DNA from: a virus
IMG/VR virus record: IMGVR_UViG_3300028844_001002
Span: 1-30,036 of that record
Direction: 5' to 3' (one strand)
DNA: 30,036 nucleotides
Below are positions 1 to 7,380 of the stretch, piece by piece (within the stretch, counting starts at the first letter, position 1; every line of letters begins with the position of its first letter). The translations under genes were made by a program, and so were the position numbers. A model generated the notes under the pieces. That model did not search any database and had not been told where the DNA came from. It saw nothing but the letters and a program-made list of their open reading frames with translations.

Positions 1-380
1 TCACAACACACTTCAATACACTCACGTGTGTTATTACATGGGATACCATATCTCTCAATCTGCGATATCAAATCCATGTAGGAATCTTTCTTAGTAACAT
101 CACCACGAATGAAAACGATTGTATCCTCGTCTAATTCAAAACCCTTGTCATCGCCTTCGTTATGAATTGTAATCTTACCATCGTCCTCTCTGACAATGTA
201 AGCACCATTGATTCTACAGTTGTAGCATTCTATTCCTAACTTCTCTGCCTTGGATACTAGTTTTGCAGAAGTGCCATCCCGAGCAATTTTCTTAGGACGC
301 TCAACAAGGACTACCAAACGATATGGTTTCTTCTTATTATCCTCATCTCTTGCTTCTGTTATTTCGTTAAATGATTTCAT
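1..380 (-). CDS. RimK-like ATP-grasp ligase, N-terminal part (cut by window edge)
   Basis: The open frame starts at an ATG at 380 and runs off the left edge, so only about 126 N-terminal residues are visible. It opens with MKSFNEITEARDED, then YRLVVLVERPKK and later NGAYIVRED. This is the N-terminal pattern I associate with the alpha-L-glutamate ligase (RimK/S6-modification) proteins of T4-like marine phages. The ATP-grasp catalytic domain would lie outside the window, so the family call rests on the N-terminus alone. RimK enzymes add glutamate to the C-terminus of ribosomal protein S6; the phage target is unknown. The first ten residues also look like a T4-type capsid-targeting peptide with an I-T-E cleavage site. 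The start overlaps the end of the upstream gene by 14 bases. Confidence 0.6.
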   Translation of the reverse strand, partial: MKSFNEITEARDEDNKKKPYRLVVLVERPKKIARDGTSAKLVSKAEKLGIECYNCRINGAYIVREDDGKITIHNEGDDKGFELDEDTIVFIRGDVTKKDSYMDLISQIERYGIPCNNTRECIEVCC

Positions 381-714
381 CTTTTTCTCTATGTAAATCC
401 ACAAAGTGTTCTGCATCAATCACTACTAATGGTTTACTTCTATTTCTTTTTATGACCACTAGTGGTTCATACCCTTTACAATTTTCTGAAGCTTGTTCAT
501 ATGCTTTCCATACGTTGACTGCTTCTTGGTTTTTACATTCAATGGAATAGGGGAACTTCTCTCGTGACTCACGTCCCATTATAATATCTTCCCCTTGTGA
601 ACCCATAGGTCTAGACTCTATATCTTCTTCATGAAGGTCTAGTGTATCCACCATTAACTTTGCAAACCACTGTTGTAGTTTTCTTCCTTTAGCTTTTGCT
701 GATGATGTCTTCAT
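367..714 (-). CDS. Small PD-(D/E)XK nuclease-like protein
   Basis: This 115-residue protein has an N-terminal basic helix (KAKGRKLQQWFAKL), then GSQGEDIIM with Asp43, then a strand with the E-x-K triad SIECKNQ (Glu59, Lys61) and a following helix (VNVWKAYEQA). That order matches the PD-(D/E)XK nuclease core seen in Holliday-junction-resolvase-like and VRR-NUC-like small nucleases. Related small proteins occur in T4-like marine phages. A role in recombination or DNA processing is likely, but the substrate cannot be read from the sequence. The start at 714 overlaps the end of the IscA-like gene by 26 bases, suggesting translational coupling in one operon. Confidence 0.6.
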   Translation of the reverse strand: MKTSSAKAKGRKLQQWFAKLMVDTLDLHEEDIESRPMGSQGEDIIMGRESREKFPYSIECKNQEAVNVWKAYEQASENCKGYEPLVVIKRNRSKPLVVIDAEHFVDLHREKDEII

Positions 715-1015
715 TAAATGTAATACTCACTCCACAACCACAACTGGCTTGTTCATTTGGATTCTGAAACGTAAACGTTTCATTCAATCCTTGTTTTTCA
801 TAATCTAATGTCATTCCATTTAAAAATGGTTGACTCATTGTATCTATCAAAAATTTAAACTTACCGTAATCTATCTCTAGGTCACCGTCTTTATATTCGT
901 CTCTGATAAAGACATATTCGTATCCGCTACATCCACCGCCAGTAACTCCAAGTCTAACTTTGTCAACTTGTTTCTCGATAAGTTTTTGTATGGCAATATC
1001 CGTTACTTCAATCAT
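689..1015 (-). CDS. IscA/ErpA-type iron-sulfur cluster carrier (HesB family)
   Basis: This 108-residue protein has full A-type carrier length and all three conserved cysteines: Cys29 in GVTGGGCSGYEY, and Cys92 and Cys94 in the C-terminal SCGCG. A-type carriers accept Fe-S clusters from the Isc/Suf scaffold and pass them to apo-proteins. In a phage this is an auxiliary metabolic gene, likely supporting host Fe-S supply during infection; this phage also spends iron on NrdB and several 2OG oxygenases. It lies just downstream of the carbamoyltransferase pair, with an 8-base gap. Confidence 0.9.
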   Translation of the reverse strand: MIEVTDIAIQKLIEKQVDKVRLGVTGGGCSGYEYVFIRDEYKDGDLEIDYGKFKFLIDTMSQPFLNGMTLDYEKQGLNETFTFQNPNEQASCGCGVSITFNEDIISKS

Positions 1016-1023
1016 TAAAATAT

Positions 1024-1647
1024 TTAGGCTATCTCGCTCTTATTCGCCTTAATAATTTCACTCATGTTTTTATGATGTAATGATTCAAAAGGAATATGAA
1101 TGTCTTGGTCTTCGGGAACGTATAAGAAATTAATCTCTGACTTGTTACAAGTATTAATTGCATCCTCAATAGTTTCAACTAATGGTTCACCACCTAAGTT
1201 AAATGAAGTGTTAAAGATAATTGGTACACCAGTCGCTTCATACATCTTCTCAATAAGGTCATAGTAGTTCTTGTTCTGTTCACGTGTAACAGTTTGAATT
1301 CTACATGTACCATCTGCATGTACTAGTGTTGGAATGTCTTTGTATGCTTTGTCTTTTGCTTTGATAGCGAATGACATCCATGGGGATTCCTGTAATTGCA
1401 ACATCTCAAAATACTCTTCAGCATGTTCTAACATGATGCTTCCAGCGAAAGGTCGATAGTACTCACGCCTCTTGACGTTGTTGACGATTTGTTTTGCTTC
1501 GGGATGTCTAGGGTCAAATAGAATAGACCTGTTGCCTAGAGCACGTGGGCCCCATTCTGATTCACCTTGGAAGATGGCGACAATTTGTGCCTTGTTGACT
1601 ATAAGGTCGATGACCTCATCTAAATCTCTAATAATTGCTGTCTTCAT
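1024..1647 (-). CDS. Carbamoyltransferase, C-terminal domain as a separate protein
   Basis: The 207 residues correspond to the Carbam_trans_C (YrdC-like) half of NodU/CmcH/TobZ enzymes. Visible motifs are FQGESEWGPRALGNRS (about 26-41), REYYRPFAGS (61-70) and FNTSFNLGGEPLVET near 145-160. In the family this half makes carbamoyl-adenylate from carbamoyl phosphate and ATP, and the Kae1-like half transfers the carbamoyl group to a hydroxyl. Here the two halves are separate genes. The start is clear: AGAGGA lies eight bases before the ATG, inside the last codons of the N-domain gene, and two bases separate that gene's stop from this ATG. The real acceptor substrate is unknown. Confidence 0.88.
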   Translation of the reverse strand: MKTAIIRDLDEVIDLIVNKAQIVAIFQGESEWGPRALGNRSILFDPRHPEAKQIVNNVKRREYYRPFAGSIMLEHAEEYFEMLQLQESPWMSFAIKAKDKAYKDIPTLVHADGTCRIQTVTREQNKNYYDLIEKMYEATGVPIIFNTSFNLGGEPLVETIEDAINTCNKSEINFLYVPEDQDIHIPFESLHHKNMSEIIKANKSEIA

Positions 1648-1649
1648 AA

Positions 1650-2933
1650 TTAATCCTCTATTACTGTTTCTAAATCGGAAGTAGCATCGCCCAATCCGTC
1701 ATTTGTTACTAATCCTAACTGCTCGTGTCTCAAGTGTTCTTCTAACCAAAGAGCAGCACCTGTTGCTGTACCACCATCATGTGGGATAGGGTCAACAAAG
1801 AATTGATAGTCGGGATACTTTTCTAAGTACTTGTAATTGTTTGTACAGTTTAAAGAATACCCACCACTTAACACTATGTTCTTACACTTTGGGAACATCT
1901 CTATTGCTTTGTCAATTAGTTTACATGACTCCGTAAACGAAGTCTGTTCAACTAGTTGTGCAACTGAATATTTGTTGTGTACGTTAAACGTAGCATCTGT
2001 TGGTGAGTAGGATGCCATACCCATAACTTTACCAGCAGCACGTCCTTCTTTATCTGTTCCAAGAGCGGCACTAATATTACTAAAGTTCATACCACTAGAT
2101 GGTTTAGATGTGAGAACATACTCTACTGCAGATGAATTGAAATTATCATCCTTCTTATTGATTGTCTTATCTTCTATAGTCCAAGTAGACTGTGACATCT
2201 CGTTTGGGAAATATTGTGTTTGCAAATCATCCATCATTCTAATGTTAGATAATTTCTGCCATTTAAGTTCACCCATTCTTGATGGGTCACTATAATAAAT
2301 TGATTCGATTTCTTGATAGCCTGGATATTCAGAATACAATGGTTGACCACCGCCGCCATCCCAAACTATAGTGATAGCACCTTTACCTTTGTCAAAGAAA
2401 GGTGAAAGAGCATATCCATTATATGCATGATATAGGTGATGATGTTCTCTTACAAAGTAACAAGCACGATTATCAATTTGATGTTTACGAATTTGGTCTA
2501 TGACATCATCATCTGCATTTTCGTTTTCATGTCTAAAGTCAATTGCTTTTTTACCCCACTTCTCTTGCAACTCTTCTAGACGTGATGTACCCAATGGGGA
2601 ATTTTGTAAGTCTTGCAAAAATTCTCTTGTCTTCAATCTATCTAATTGAATAGAGTGTTTGCCGGAAGGGTGTTTTGTATCGGGGGTGATTGTAACAGTA
2701 CACTGTCGTCTATCAAAAGAGGCGAATATAATTTCATCCCAGTCATGGACATCTCCAGCACGAACATCTATACTATCGTACAGACACGTCTCATCATTGT
2801 CGGGGTCGAAATCGGGACACCAGTACTTATCTCTGCGGTATCTTGCCTCATCAAACGAACCAGTTACCTTAGTCCCTTCCACGGTACCAACAGCGGCATC
2901 GTGTGAAATATTAATTCCAAGTATTTTTTTCAT
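1650..2933 (-). CDS. Carbamoyltransferase, N-terminal Kae1-like domain
   Basis: This 427-residue protein begins GINISHDAAV (His11) like NodU/TobZ enzymes. It has the metal-binding HHHLYHA motif (164-170), the ATP-loop WDGGGG (191-196), EGRAAGKVMGMASYSP (296-311), GGYSLNC (357-363) and HDGGTATGAA (385-394). It stops at the linker where single-chain family members continue into their C-terminal domain, which is the next gene. Together the two chains total 634 residues, close to a normal enzyme. An AGGA ribosome site precedes the ATG. Expected role: transfer of carbamoyl to a hydroxyl of a nucleoside, sugar or other small molecule; the substrate is not evident. Confidence 0.88.
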   Translation of the reverse strand: MKKILGINISHDAAVGTVEGTKVTGSFDEARYRRDKYWCPDFDPDNDETCLYDSIDVRAGDVHDWDEIIFASFDRRQCTVTITPDTKHPSGKHSIQLDRLKTREFLQDLQNSPLGTSRLEELQEKWGKKAIDFRHENENADDDVIDQIRKHQIDNRACYFVREHHHLYHAYNGYALSPFFDKGKGAITIVWDGGGGQPLYSEYPGYQEIESIYYSDPSRMGELKWQKLSNIRMMDDLQTQYFPNEMSQSTWTIEDKTINKKDDNFNSSAVEYVLTSKPSSGMNFSNISAALGTDKEGRAAGKVMGMASYSPTDATFNVHNKYSVAQLVEQTSFTESCKLIDKAIEMFPKCKNIVLSGGYSLNCTNNYKYLEKYPDYQFFVDPIPHDGGTATGAALWLEEHLRHEQLGLVTNDGLGDATSDLETVIED

Positions 2934-2947
2934 TATTAATCCTGTTG

Positions 2948-3121
2948 TTATTTGTCTAGTTCACTTCCGTATAGTGCTTCTAAACGTTCAATTGTTAAAA
3001 CTTCCGAGTCTAGTAAGTCTTGTAACATTTTTTGTCTACCACTGTGTTCGCCACTTTTGTAACTGAAAAACACACATGATGCAATAAACACTATGTGTAC
3101 AAGTATTAATTCTGTTCCCAT
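2948..3121 (-). CDS. Small single-span membrane protein (57 aa)
   Basis: The frame begins MGTELILVHIVFIASC, a single hydrophobic segment (about 4-20), followed by a basic stretch (YKSGEHSGRQK) and an acidic, probably helical tail (LLDSEVLTIERLEALYGSELDK). An excellent ribosome site, AAGGAG, lies five bases before the ATG, and the stop of the preceding small gene lies one base upstream. Function is not recognisable. The N-out/C-in type topology and tight packing with two other membrane genes suggest a small envelope-acting module. Confidence 0.7.
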   Translation of the reverse strand: MGTELILVHIVFIASCVFFSYKSGEHSGRQKMLQDLLDSEVLTIERLEALYGSELDK

Positions 3122-3122
3122 T

Positions 3123-3251
3123 TTATTTCTCCTTAAAGAATTCTTCGATATGTCTACCAGCGAGTATTACGATGGATGACCATACAAAGAGATTAACTAA
3201 CACAGACGTGATTGTCCATGGTAGTGTAAAGATAGTTGTCAATAGTTCCAT
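3123..3251 (-). CDS. Small membrane protein (42 aa)
   Basis: The frame reads MELLTTIFTLPWTITSV, then LVNLFVWSSIVILAG, giving one long hydrophobic segment (about 3-31) and a short charged tail RHIEEFFKEK. Its stop codon is separated by one base from the ATG of the next gene, and its ATG lies two bases after the stop of the upstream membrane gene. An AGGA motif ten bases upstream can serve as the ribosome site. No family is recognised; it could be a holin-like or superinfection-exclusion peptide, but nothing in the sequence proves that. Confidence 0.62.
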   Translation of the reverse strand: MELLTTIFTLPWTITSVLVNLFVWSSIVILAGRHIEEFFKEK

Positions 3252-3253
3252 AA

Positions 3254-3550
3254 TCAAAGTCCTAGCAATGCTCTTGTTAGATTATTTATAAGGAACAAAA
3301 GGCCCACTCCATTTAATAAAATCAATGCCCTATCTTTCCAAAGCACTGACACTATTAACCATAGAAAAATACCAACAATGGAAAGACTCAAATCATACAT
3401 TTGTAATTCGGGTATTCCACGGATTGACATTGCAACTAATACAAAAGCAGATGCAACCCACTTCACATACCAATCAAGGGTATACTTAGGGGTTGCACTT
3501 TTAAATATTCGTTTTGAATTCTGAAGTTCTTCTTCGTTGAATTCAACCAT
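3254..3550 (-). CDS. Membrane protein with three hydrophobic segments (98 aa)
   Basis: I start this gene at MVEFNEEEL because GGAG lies eight bases before that ATG; an upstream in-frame ATG nine codons earlier lies inside the previous gene and has no such site. After an acidic and basic N-terminus come hydrophobic spans at roughly 30-45, 58-76 and 79-92 (WVASAFVLVAMSI, LSIVGIFLWLIVSVLW, ALILLNGVGLLFLI). Similar small membrane proteins of unknown role occur in T4-like marine phages. It overlaps no gene but follows the 2OG oxygenase stop by four bases, so it is probably co-transcribed. Confidence 0.75.
   Translation of the reverse strand: MVEFNEEELQNSKRIFKSATPKYTLDWYVKWVASAFVLVAMSIRGIPELQMYDLSLSIVGIFLWLIVSVLWKDRALILLNGVGLLFLINNLTRALLGL
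3283..3290 (-). promoter_or_regulatory. Possible T4-type late promoter core (TATAAATA)
   Basis: The minus strand reads TATAAATA, identical to the T4 late promoter core, 32 bases before the ATG of the 42-aa membrane gene. It lies inside the 3' coding end of the upstream membrane gene, so it may be a coincidence of coding sequence. Confidence 0.3.
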
Positions 3551-3554
3551 TATC

Positions 3555-4322
3555 TTATCTCCAGTCTGGGCCAACACCCCATACTACTAGGGAACTACGT
3601 GAACCTCTAGTAACAGGTGTAACACAATGTCTAAGGAATGATGGGAAGAATATTACTGTTCCCTTTTGTCTCATTGCCTCTGCCATGTGTGGGTCTTCTG
3701 CCATACGAGCATCATCACCAACTAACAAGTCCCCACCTTCATATTCACTAGGGTCTGTTAACTGAATACTTGCACTCAGTTTGCGGTCATGACGTGTACC
3801 CATACCACCTAGGTATGAATCAATGTGCCAGTTATAGTGTTGGTCAGCACCACCTTCGACATAATCGTAACGAGTGTACTGTGGTACTTCAATGCTTTCC
3901 AAATCAAATCCAAAGGTATACATGTTTGTCATTTTCATTTGGTGTAACACTTCATTAAACATTTGATTAGAATAATCACATGATACATCCATCCAACCAG
4001 TTGTACAGTTTCTTATTTCTTCGTTGATACGTCCTTGGGGTTCGTCTCCTTGTTGGTATCCGACACTTCCTTGTCCGATTGATGGATGCTTCTCCATGTA
4101 CGAAACAAGTTCATCACACCACTCTGGCGAAAAAACATTATTAATGATTTCGATATCTCTAACTCTGGCGGGTGGTTGATTTGGTCTTTCTTCTTCTGCC
4201 ATTTGTCTAGTTGGCTCAACTTCATTAACAATCTTGGGTTCTTGATATTGTGTCGATTGCGGTTCTTCATTTTGGGAACCTCCAATAGATACAACGTTAG
4301 GGTTTGGTATATTAAATCTCAT
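3555..4322 (-). CDS. 2OG-Fe(II) oxygenase (prolyl-4-hydroxylase/PKHD type)
   Basis: This 255-residue protein has a low-complexity polar N-terminus (1-55), then the double-stranded beta-helix core. The iron ligands are visible as WHID (His166, Asp168) and LRHCVTP (His232), and the 2-oxoglutarate arginine is in RGSRSSLVVWGV (Arg242). TEY-like LTDPSEYEGGDLLV and GTVIFFPSFLRH are typical of the PKHD/P4H family. It should hydroxylate a protein or small molecule using O2 and 2-oxoglutarate; the target is unknown. Oxygenases of this type are common in pelagic T4-like phages. It is followed directly by the membrane gene cluster. Confidence 0.88.
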   Translation of the reverse strand: MRFNIPNPNVVSIGGSQNEEPQSTQYQEPKIVNEVEPTRQMAEEERPNQPPARVRDIEIINNVFSPEWCDELVSYMEKHPSIGQGSVGYQQGDEPQGRINEEIRNCTTGWMDVSCDYSNQMFNEVLHQMKMTNMYTFGFDLESIEVPQYTRYDYVEGGADQHYNWHIDSYLGGMGTRHDRKLSASIQLTDPSEYEGGDLLVGDDARMAEDPHMAEAMRQKGTVIFFPSFLRHCVTPVTRGSRSSLVVWGVGPDWR

Positions 4323-4335
4323 AATATTCTCCTAG

Positions 4336-4875
4336 TTATATTTTAATAAGAAAAGAACCGTCACTAAATTTCTGCTTCGTCTTTTCGGGAAACGTCTCGT
4401 CAACAGCGGAGACAACGCCAGGCCATTCATTTGTATAATCATGACCACCAATAAAAGATGTAGTATCTTTTTTAAGTTTGTTAAAGTAATTATTTATATC
4501 TGCTTTAACACCTTCGTAAGAATGGTCACCATCAATATAAATAAAATCTACTGAATTATTATAAAAAATACTATGTACGGTTTTACTGTCACCCATTAAG
4601 TATTTAATATTATTAAAAATATTTGTATCGTATGCACGTTCTTTAAATGCAATATCGATTGTTGTTATCTGTTTAAATAAACCACTCATGGCAAAGAGTG
4701 CTGTACTCTCACCACGGTTAGTTCCTATCTCAATCATAGATGCATTCTGTACACCTTGATGTTTAAGTGAAATAATTAAATCAATTAAACCAAACCAGTG
4801 GGTATTAAAACCCGCCTCACTAATCCAATCAGCAGGCGGATTCCAACGTTGACTTATTAAATTACTATTCTGCAT
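4336..4875 (-). CDS. Class I SAM-dependent methyltransferase (Methyltransf_24 type)
   Basis: This 179-residue protein carries motif I, MIEIGTNRGES (47-57), and the later DFIYIDGDHSYEGVKAD block (111-126) that defines the Methyltransf_24 group often found in capsule, glycan and antibiotic clusters and in marine phage genomes. The family methylates sugars or small molecules rather than DNA in the cases known to me; the substrate here cannot be assigned. The start overlaps the end of the MazG gene by 11 bases, pointing to coupled translation. Confidence 0.82.
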   Translation of the reverse strand: MQNSNLISQRWNPPADWISEAGFNTHWFGLIDLIISLKHQGVQNASMIEIGTNRGESTALFAMSGLFKQITTIDIAFKERAYDTNIFNNIKYLMGDSKTVHSIFYNNSVDFIYIDGDHSYEGVKADINNYFNKLKKDTTSFIGGHDYTNEWPGVVSAVDETFPEKTKQKFSDGSFLIKI

Positions 4876-5233
4876 CTGACTCTTTTACAAAAATACCATC
4901 AATCATTTTACCTTTACGGTCTTTAATATCAGAGTATGCAACTTCAAGACAATGACGTAAAGATAACCCATTACGTTCGGCAATATTAATTAACACTACC
5001 ATGATGTCACCAATGTCATCTGCAACGTCACGTTCTTTACAAACGTTATCAGATAGTTCACCCACCTCTTGAATGAGTTTACACACTTGGTCTTTATCCG
5101 TAGCACCATCAATAAGGTTTCTATCGTAGTGCCAGTTTTTAATTTTATTGACAAGTTTTTCAATTGTCTCTCCAGCGGATTGTCGTTCAAGACGTTCGAG
5201 TGTTGCTTTCTTGGTGTAGGTCATAACTTCCAT
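4865..5233 (-). CDS. mazG: MazG-like nucleotide pyrophosphohydrolase
   Basis: This is a 122-residue single-domain MazG. The metal-binding E-x-x-E is at Glu56-Glu59 (LIQEVGELSDN) and the second acidic site is ADDIGDIMVVL (Asp72, Asp73, Asp76). The family hydrolyses (d)NTPs to NMPs and pyrophosphate. Phage MazG has been proposed to tune alarmone or dNTP pools, and fits with the reductase and nucleotidase in this window. The start at 5233 is supported by GGAG nine bases upstream, embedded in the last codons of the DUF262 gene. Confidence 0.85.
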   Translation of the reverse strand: MEVMTYTKKATLERLERQSAGETIEKLVNKIKNWHYDRNLIDGATDKDQVCKLIQEVGELSDNVCKERDVADDIGDIMVVLINIAERNGLSLRHCLEVAYSDIKDRKGKMIDGIFVKESDAE

Positions 5234-5235
5234 AA

Positions 5236-6720
5236 TTACTTCTCCAGTTTAAATTGTTCGCAATATTCGAGGAATGCTTTTGCACTCATGTTTGATTTTT
5301 GTCTGTTAACACTTCGGGAACACACTACAAGGTTAGAGTATTCAGTCTTACCACCTTGCGACTTTGCAACATAGTGGTCACCCTCTGCATTATCTATGTC
5401 AAGAGGCAGACCTGTGTAATAATCAACACCACCCTGTTCCTCTAGTTTCTTGATTATCCACTCCTTTGGAAAAGAAGCATCATCGGTAAAGGTCACCCCA
5501 TACTCAACAGGGTCGGACTTATCAAGAATAGATTTAATCGTCATGATTGCATTCTTGTTGTAACCACCAAAGAGTTCCAGTGCTGGTGGCATAGGATTGC
5601 CGTTGTAGGTCGTTTCGTCTCTGAAGAGTGCTTTGTCTTTGTCACTCCATTCTTCCATGACACTAATAAACTTATTTGCAAAGACGGACTTGGTGACACT
5701 TGCCTTTGAATTTAATCTCCCAGTAATGTCCATGTAATACAACGCCATCATGTGAGTAAACATTGCAGTCAAACGATTTTTCTTTGCACTGGGTACACTC
5801 TGTACCAGTTCCTTGGTAACAGACAATAACTTGTCCATGAACTTCTTATCCGTAAAGGACTCCGCATAAGCACCCGTACCCGTAGTCACTTCTTTGACCC
5901 ACTTAGAGTGTCCTTGTTGCGAGATACCATCCGTCCAGTCATGTGATGGATAGGATAGGTATGCAAGTTGCGAGACCCACTGGTCTACTTCCATTCTTGC
6001 ATTGAGTTTAAAGTTCTTGGAGAAATGAGCTAACGTCTCCTTACCTTTAGAGTCGATTGCACGTGTGAACAAGGGATTAAACTTGAACGTCTGTGGCAAC
6101 CCCTTAGGCGTAGTCCTAGAGGTATCCCTTACGTACTCGGGGAACTCACCTAGGTATGCATTACGCTTCTCTTGTGGTTTCATATCGTTGGTGTTGTTCA
6201 ATACATCAACAAACATCTCTGAGATTTGTTCTTTCTTAAGATTCATATACCACACAGCGTCAACTGAGTGGTTTAATATGAACTGTTGCATCGACACGTC
6301 TAACTGATTAAAGTATAGACCACCCAACTTGACACCATTGATTGTTAAATTCGGTGCAAGTGGGAATTCGTTATTAGAAAAGTCTAGTAGACTGGAGAAA
6401 CGCTGTTGGCCATCCATCAATTCAAGTGCGATGACCTTACCATCCTCATCAAACTTGACAAGAATGTGTATTTGAGGAATCCTCTTAAAGGAATCTTCTA
6501 AAACAGTTTGGAGTATACCCTGCTTGAAGGGTATTGTTGCAACCCTTTCCCTCTGATAGGAACGGTTACCTAAAACAAACAGAGAACTGACGTAGGTAAA
6601 ACCAAACGAAACCTCTATTTCGCCTTTTGCAGAAAAGGCACTCCCCTCTTTTGATTGGTTTAGGGATTCCAAAGTCGATTTTAAAGTATCGAGACCATCA
6701 CTTGTACTAATATAAGACAT
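5236..6720 (-). CDS. DUF262-HNH protein (GmrSD/restriction-like)
   Basis: This 494-residue protein has a DUF262 (ParB/Srx-fold) N-terminal domain with the signature DGQQRFSSL (103-111) and upstream YQRERV (about 55-60). It ends in an HNH domain: a GDHYVAKSQGG block (447-457, His449), YSNLVVC (Asn463) and NRQKSN (472-477). The same domain pair builds GmrS/GmrD-like modification-dependent endonucleases and several anti-phage proteins. In a lytic-type phage it could attack competing phage DNA with modified bases or act on the host chromosome; both are inference. The first cysteine pair seen in many HNH proteins is missing (VDYYTGLPLD replaces it). A promoter with a palindromic -10 lies about 85 bases upstream, so it is probably the first gene of its transcript. 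Confidence 0.82.
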   Translation of the reverse strand: MSYISTSDGLDTLKSTLESLNQSKEGSAFSAKGEIEVSFGFTYVSSLFVLGNRSYQRERVATIPFKQGILQTVLEDSFKRIPQIHILVKFDEDGKVIALELMDGQQRFSSLLDFSNNEFPLAPNLTINGVKLGGLYFNQLDVSMQQFILNHSVDAVWYMNLKKEQISEMFVDVLNNTNDMKPQEKRNAYLGEFPEYVRDTSRTTPKGLPQTFKFNPLFTRAIDSKGKETLAHFSKNFKLNARMEVDQWVSQLAYLSYPSHDWTDGISQQGHSKWVKEVTTGTGAYAESFTDKKFMDKLLSVTKELVQSVPSAKKNRLTAMFTHMMALYYMDITGRLNSKASVTKSVFANKFISVMEEWSDKDKALFRDETTYNGNPMPPALELFGGYNKNAIMTIKSILDKSDPVEYGVTFTDDASFPKEWIIKKLEEQGGVDYYTGLPLDIDNAEGDHYVAKSQGGKTEYSNLVVCSRSVNRQKSNMSAKAFLEYCEQFKLEK

Positions 6721-6804
6721 AAACGTCTCCTAAATGTGAATCTGATTTATTGTGAAGGTGCCTTATGAGTCACCAGTGTAATAAAACTAGTTTCGGTTAA
6801 TATA

Positions 6805-6838
6805 ATACCATTATACATGGTATACCCTACTACGTCTA
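6805..6838 (-). promoter_or_regulatory. Promoter and palindromic operator upstream of DUF262-HNH
   Basis: Minus strand: TAGACG (6833-6838), 17 bases, TATAAT (6810-6815). The -10 lies within the inverted repeat ATACCAT-GTATA-ATGGTAT (6805-6823, seven-base arms). The -35 includes the stop codon of the glycine-zipper gene. The perfect -10 and spacing support a sigma70-type promoter. The inverted repeat could be a repressor site or a 5' hairpin. Confidence 0.55.
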
Positions 6839-7330
6839 GGGGTTTTTTTTCAATACACGTAGATTATTTCGAGTGCCGACAAGATAAACTTTATCACCAC
6901 TACTAAAATTAAATGCAGATGTCTTCTGCTGTATAATAGACTTAACACCGATGCCTGGCACGTCAACAATTAACTGTACACCATCCACGGTATTGCGAGA
7001 TTTATTCACCTCACGTCCAATCTTAGACCCTACGAGTCCGCCTGCGAGTGTACCAAGGACTTCCTCTGACTCACCCTTACCTTTCATACCCTCACGTGCT
7101 AGATAACCGCCTATGAGACCACCATAGAGAGAATATCCCTCTTCATCTTTCTTAATCTTAACAGAATATACAGAGACAACAGTCCCTTGATAGACATTCT
7201 CCTGTATTCTCACGTCTCCGAATCTATTATCATCGGGTCGGAGTTGGTCTTTTGCTTCTACGAGTGTAGATTGCAATACAAAATAAGTAATAAGGACAGC
7301 AAGTCCTAAGTGTGTTCCAGTAATTTTCAT
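6836..7330 (-). CDS. Secreted glycine-zipper protein (SlyB/17-kDa antigen-like)
   Basis: This 164-residue protein starts with a signal-peptide-like segment (HLGLAVLITYFVLQSTLVEA, cleavage likely after A26). A central glycine zipper follows, GGLIGGYLAREG then GTLAGGLVGSKIGREV, as in the Rick_17kDa_Anti and SlyB outer-membrane proteins. The C-terminal part is beta-rich (VQLIVDVPGIG, GDKVYLVGTRNN). No lipobox cysteine is visible, so it is more likely periplasmic or membrane-inserted than a lipoprotein. This is a bacterial envelope family and may be host-derived cargo. AGAGG five bases before the ATG is a good ribosome site. Confidence 0.75.
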   Translation of the reverse strand: MKITGTHLGLAVLITYFVLQSTLVEAKDQLRPDDNRFGDVRIQENVYQGTVVSVYSVKIKKDEEGYSLYGGLIGGYLAREGMKGKGESEEVLGTLAGGLVGSKIGREVNKSRNTVDGVQLIVDVPGIGVKSIIQQKTSAFNFSSGDKVYLVGTRNNLRVLKKNP

Positions 7331-7357
7331 AAAATCCTCTCAGTCTTTATTTTTGGC

Positions 7358-7376
7358 CAGAGAATTTTTTTCTCTG
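7358..7376 (-). other. Hairpin in the leader of the glycine-zipper gene
   Basis: A perfect seven-base inverted repeat CAGAGAA / TTCTCTG with a five-base loop, 28 bases before the ATG at 7330. On the minus strand no T-run follows, so it is more likely an mRNA leader or 3'-end processing structure than an intrinsic terminator. Confidence 0.4.
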
Positions 7377-7380
7377 AAGT

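Noticed and set aside
2659-3066. Plus-strand 135-codon frame opposite the carbamoyltransferase N-domain
   Set aside because: Antisense to a clearly coding gene and crosses the small membrane gene; no ribosome site.
3551-3577. Longer start of the 98-aa membrane gene
   Set aside because: The upstream ATG lies within the previous gene without a ribosome site; GGAG supports 3550.
6824-6848. Plus-strand terminator-like hairpin followed by eight T
   Set aside because: No plus-strand gene lies upstream, and the T-run encodes the Lys codons at the end of the glycine-zipper gene.
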